Assembly: GCA_900752305.1 (NCBI GenBank)
Contig: CAADUV010000188.1
Span: 1 to 6,684 of the forward strand
DNA length: 6,684 nucleotides
Direction of reading: 5' to 3'
From: an uncultured Oscillospiraceae bacterium
Lineage (GTDB): Bacteria > Bacillota > Clostridia > Oscillospirales > Oscillospiraceae
A program made the position numbers and the translations under genes. The notes under the pieces are model-generated. The model made no database searches and had not been told where the DNA came from. It saw only the letters and a list, made by a program, of their open reading frames with translations. Below are positions 4,610-6,684 of this stretch, piece after piece. Position 1 is the stretch's first letter; each line of letters opens with the position of its first letter.

Positions 4610-5056
4610 TCACTGCCCCATCCCGATCAGCTGTAGGATGATGCCATAGATAACGCTGGAACCAATGCCGAACACAATGACCGGCCCGGCGATGGTGAAC
4701 ATCTTCGCCGCCATGCCGGTGACGAACCCCTCGCTCTTGAACTCCATGGCCGGCGCCACCACCGAGTTTGCAAACCCAGTCACCGGCACCAGCGTGCCCG
4801 CTCCGGCGTGCTTGGCGAGCTTTTCATAGAGGTCCAGGCCGGTCAGCAGAGCGGACAGCAGCACCAGCGTGATGGTCACCGCCGTTCCGGCATCCGTCTT
4901 GCTCAGCCCCATACTCCGGTACCACTCCTGGAACCCCTGGCCAATACAGCAGATCAGGCCGCCCACCACAAAGGCCCACAGCATATTCTTCCACATGGGG
5001 GACGGTTTTGATTTCTCGTTGACCAATTTCCCATAGTCCTGGTCGGTCATATCCAT
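4610..5056 (-). CDS. spoVAC: Stage V sporulation protein AC (SpoVA family)
   Basis: SpoVAC is a membrane component of the SpoVA channel, which moves dipicolinic acid into the forespore during sporulation and releases it at germination. In Bacillus subtilis SpoVAC behaves as a mechanosensitive channel subunit. The 148 residues match the usual length of about 150. Segments resembling B. subtilis SpoVAC are VGGLICCIGQGFQ (31-43), LLSALLTGLDLYEK (66-79), GAGTLVPVTGFANSVV (85-100) and EFKSEGFVTGMAAKMF (105-120). About four hydrophobic segments are predicted (25-43, 57-75, about 88-104, 117-145). The ATG at 5056 has AGGAAAGGGG at 5076-5067 with 10-nt spacing; the second ATG, 6 nt later, is too far away. 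A terminator follows, so spoVAD and spoVAE are not immediately downstream as they are in the usual operon. A forespore sigma promoter would be expected, but I see no convincing one. Confidence 0.9.
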   Translation of the reverse strand: MDMTDQDYGKLVNEKSKPSPMWKNMLWAFVVGGLICCIGQGFQEWYRSMGLSKTDAGTAVTITLVLLSALLTGLDLYEKLAKHAGAGTLVPVTGFANSVVAPAMEFKSEGFVTGMAAKMFTIAGPVIVFGIGSSVIYGIILQLIGMGQ

Positions 5057-5107
5057 CCAAATGCAACCCCTTTCCTGGCTTTTTCACAGTATGTCCCATT
5101 CGCCCAG

Positions 5108-5137
5108 AAAAAAACCGCTCTCCACAGGGAGAGCGGT
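5108..5137 (-). terminator. Rho-independent terminator after the AhpD-like gene
   Basis: A perfect 10-bp stem pairs 5114-5123 with 5128-5137 around an ACAG loop. On the minus strand a T tract follows (5113-5108). It separates the AhpD-like gene from spoVAC. Confidence 0.92.
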
Positions 5138-5164
5138 CAAAAACAGCATTTTTACTTGAAAATC

Positions 5165-5521
5165 TTACTTGTCGAAGTCGTGCTCAAATTCGTTCACAGC
5201 TGCCAGCAGATAGGTGGAAGAGTAAGCCATGCTGGGGCCAGCGCCGAAGCCGCCTGCGGCGACCATAGCGGCATCCAAAATCTCCTGACGGGTTGCACCT
5301 GCCTGGTATGCGTTGTACACGTGTACCACGATGCAGTACTTGCAGCGGTTGTAGGCGGCGATGCCCACGCTGATGAGCTCTTTGGTCTTGACATCCAAGG
5401 CACTGGCTTCAAAGGCAGCGTTCTGCAGGCTCATGAACGCCTGGACGGTCATGCCCTCTTCCTTGGAGATGGTGTTAAGGCCATTCATAAAGTCATTCAA
5501 AATGTCTCTTACGTTTTCCAT
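5165..5521 (-). CDS. Carboxymuconolactone decarboxylase family protein (AhpD-like)
   Basis: This is a 118-residue single-domain CMD/AhpD-type protein. It carries the AhpD signature with exact spacing: Glu48, Cys60, Cys63 and His67 (E-x11-CxxC-x3-H, around NRCKYCIVVH). In AhpD these residues relay protons and reduce peroxiredoxin partners, so a cytosolic thiol-peroxidase or disulfide-reductase role is more likely than ring-lactone decarboxylation. The partner is unknown. DVKTKELISVGIA (43-55) and GATRQEILDAAMVAAGG (74-90) are typical family helices. The ATG has AGGAGG at 5534-5529 with 7-nt spacing, and a sigma-A promoter lies upstream. It has its own terminator and so is monocistronic. For an anaerobe, oxidative-stress defence is a reasonable inference, not a demonstration. 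Confidence 0.92.
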   Translation of the reverse strand: MENVRDILNDFMNGLNTISKEEGMTVQAFMSLQNAAFEASALDVKTKELISVGIAAYNRCKYCIVVHVYNAYQAGATRQEILDAAMVAAGGFGAGPSMAYSSTYLLAAVNEFEHDFDK

Positions 5522-5563
5522 CAGGTAACCTCCTAAAATTAAGTATCACAAAACACTTTTTTT

Positions 5564-5592
5564 ATTATAAGTTACACAATTGAAAAAAGCAA
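5564..5592 (-). promoter_or_regulatory. Promoter of the AhpD-like gene
   Basis: On the minus strand a perfect TATAAT (5569-5564) lies 17 bp from TTGCTT (5592-5587), which retains the TTG core. It sits in the AT-rich gap just after the HemW-like stop codon at 5600. No terminator hairpin is visible between the two genes, so read-through may add to expression. Confidence 0.65.
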
Positions 5593-5599
5593 CCCCATT

Positions 5600-6684
5600 T
5601 TAAACCTCTGCCGATACCTCTTCCTTTGCCGCGGCTTCCGCCGCCTCGGCTGCCTGCTGTGCCCGATGGGTGGCCAGCATCACTTCCAGCCGGTTCTCCT
5701 CCTGGGACTCCAGCAGCTCGCCGATGAGCTGATTGGAAAGCAGGAACCCGGTGGGGGTAAAGTGCCACCGGCCGTTGTCCTCCTGCACCACCCAGCCGCT
5801 GTCCCGGAACAGCTCCAGCTTCTGCTCCACCGGCGTGAAATTCATCCGGAAGGTGCTGCTGTACTCGCTGCCATCAATCCCTTCCACCGTGCGCATCCGG
5901 AGCATCAGATACTCGTACCCACGCTCCTCCGGCGGGATCATCTCGGAGCTGTCCACAATGACGCCGCCGGTGAGCATCCCTGTGATATAGGCCTCCAGAT
6001 CCCGCACATAGCTGTACCGGCGGCCGCCAAAGTCGGAGTGGGCAGAGGGGCCAACCCCCACATACTCCTGTCCCAGCCAATACTTCCTATTGTGCCGAGA
6101 GCGATAGCCCTCCTTGGCGAAGTTGGACACCTCATACTGCTCATAGCCCAGCTCCGCCAGCCGGTTCACCGCCCACAGATATTCGTCCGCCTGGTCGTCA
6201 TTGCTCACCAGATTCAGCTCGTCCTGCCGCTGCCACAGGGGCGTCCCCTCCTCCAACGTCAGGGCGTACATGGAGATGTGCTCCGGCTCCAGGGCCAAAA
6301 TGGCCTCCACCGACTCCTGCCACGCCTCCATGGTCTGGTCAGGCAGGCCGAAGATCAAGTCCAGGTTCAGGTTTTTGAACCCGGCTTTCCGGATCATCCC
6401 CACAGCCCGCTCCGCCTGCTCAAAGGTGTGCAGCCGGTTCAGCAGGGACAGCTCCTCGTCGTGGGCGGACTGCACCCCCATGGAGATGCGGTTCACGCCC
6501 CCGTGGCGCAGGGTACGCAGCAGGGACGGGGTCACGCTGTCCGGGTTCACCTCTACGGTGATCTCGCAGTCTCTGGCCAGGTGATACTCCTTGTGGATGG
6601 CCTTGAACAGCTGTTTCAGGGCGCTCTCCGGCAGAATGCTGGGGGTGCCGCCGCCCAGATAGATGGTGTCCAGCACATACCCCT
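5600..6684 (-). CDS. hemW: HemW-like radical SAM protein (coproporphyrinogen oxidase-like; N-terminus outside window)
   Basis: This is the C-terminal part (about 360 residues) of a HemW/'oxygen-independent coproporphyrinogen III oxidase-like' radical SAM protein. HemW proteins bind heme and are linked to heme delivery; they lack true HemN activity. The frame stays open to the right edge, so the GTG at 6676 is not the start, and the N-terminal CxxxCxxC iron-sulfur motif lies outside the window. Counting from codon 6676, visible motifs are GGGTPS (8-13, SAM binding), EVNPDS (42-47), RISMGVQS (63-70), DLIFGLPDQT (106-115), YEVSNFAKEGYRSRHN (181-196) and VGVGPSAHS (206-214). A HemW C-terminal domain follows (about 265-325). 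The last 20 or so residues form an Ala/Glu-rich tail (QQAAEAAEAAAKEE) beyond the usual domain end. The stop is TAA at 5602-5600; no terminator follows. Confidence 0.92.
   Translation of the reverse strand, partial: GYVLDTIYLGGGTPSILPESALKQLFKAIHKEYHLARDCEITVEVNPDSVTPSLLRTLRHGGVNRISMGVQSAHDEELSLLNRLHTFEQAERAVGMIRKAGFKNLNLDLIFGLPDQTMEAWQESVEAILALEPEHISMYALTLEEGTPLWQRQDELNLVSNDDQADEYLWAVNRLAELGYEQYEVSNFAKEGYRSRHNRKYWLGQEYVGVGPSAHSDFGGRRYSYVRDLEAYITGMLTGGVIVDSSEMIPPEERGYEYLMLRMRTVEGIDGSEYSSTFRMNFTPVEQKLELFRDSGWVVQEDNGRWHFTPTGFLLSNQLIGELLESQEENRLEVMLATHRAQQAAEAAEAAAKEEVSAEV

Noticed and set aside
5077..5100. Forespore sigma-G-like promoter before spoVAC (CATACTG on the minus strand)
   Set aside because: The -10 is close to the sigma-G pattern, but 17-18 bp upstream is the T tract of a terminator with no GMATA-like -35.
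1..6684. CRISPR arrays, tRNA or rRNA genes, phage or insertion sequence genes
   Set aside because: No regularly spaced direct repeats, cloverleaf-like segments, transposase motifs or phage structural genes were seen on either strand.

Overview
The window looks like chromosomal DNA from a spore-forming Clostridia member of the Firmicutes, plausibly an Oscillospiraceae-type gut anaerobe. The support is a recognisable SpoVAC, strong AGGAGG-type ribosome binding sites, sigma-A promoters, Rho-independent terminators, a HemW-like radical SAM protein, and GC-rich genes with AT-rich spacers. Genus assignment is inference. No plasmid, phage, CRISPR or RNA-gene signature is visible.

Layout from left to right. 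The 3' part of a uridine-phosphorylase-type gene (+, 1-524) converges on an alpha/beta hydrolase (-, 563-1303) across a bidirectional terminator. The hydrolase and a YbjN-like protein (+, 1482-1904) diverge from a short region that carries a near-consensus promoter for each and a small dyad. After the YbjN-like gene's terminator comes a REPIN/MITE-like inverted repeat (about 1984-2127). The right arm of that repeat overlaps the end of a DUF559 (Vsr-like nuclease fold) pseudogene on the minus strand, broken by an in-frame amber codon. Every remaining gene is also on the minus strand. Reading in its transcription direction from the right edge they are: HemW-like radical SAM protein (truncated by the window edge), AhpD-like carboxymuconolactone decarboxylase, SpoVAC, a small three-helix membrane protein, a MerR-family regulator with a GyrI-like ligand domain, a one-helix anchored hypothetical protein, and the DUF559 pseudogene.

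Most of these genes look like separate transcription units. Hairpin terminators follow the phosphorylase, hydrolase, YbjN-like, AhpD-like, SpoVAC and small membrane genes. The MerR gene has its own promoter with a 19-bp spacer, the hallmark of MerR-type activation, and no terminator before the next gene, so it may be co-transcribed with the anchored protein and the DUF559 remnant. The window holds housekeeping and accessory genes with little shared pathway logic.

I do not see a clear new multi-gene system. The points most worth a second look are the DUF559 nuclease remnant joined to the REPIN-like repeat, the internal translation start in the MerR gene that would release the ligand-binding domain alone, and the isolated spoVAC.
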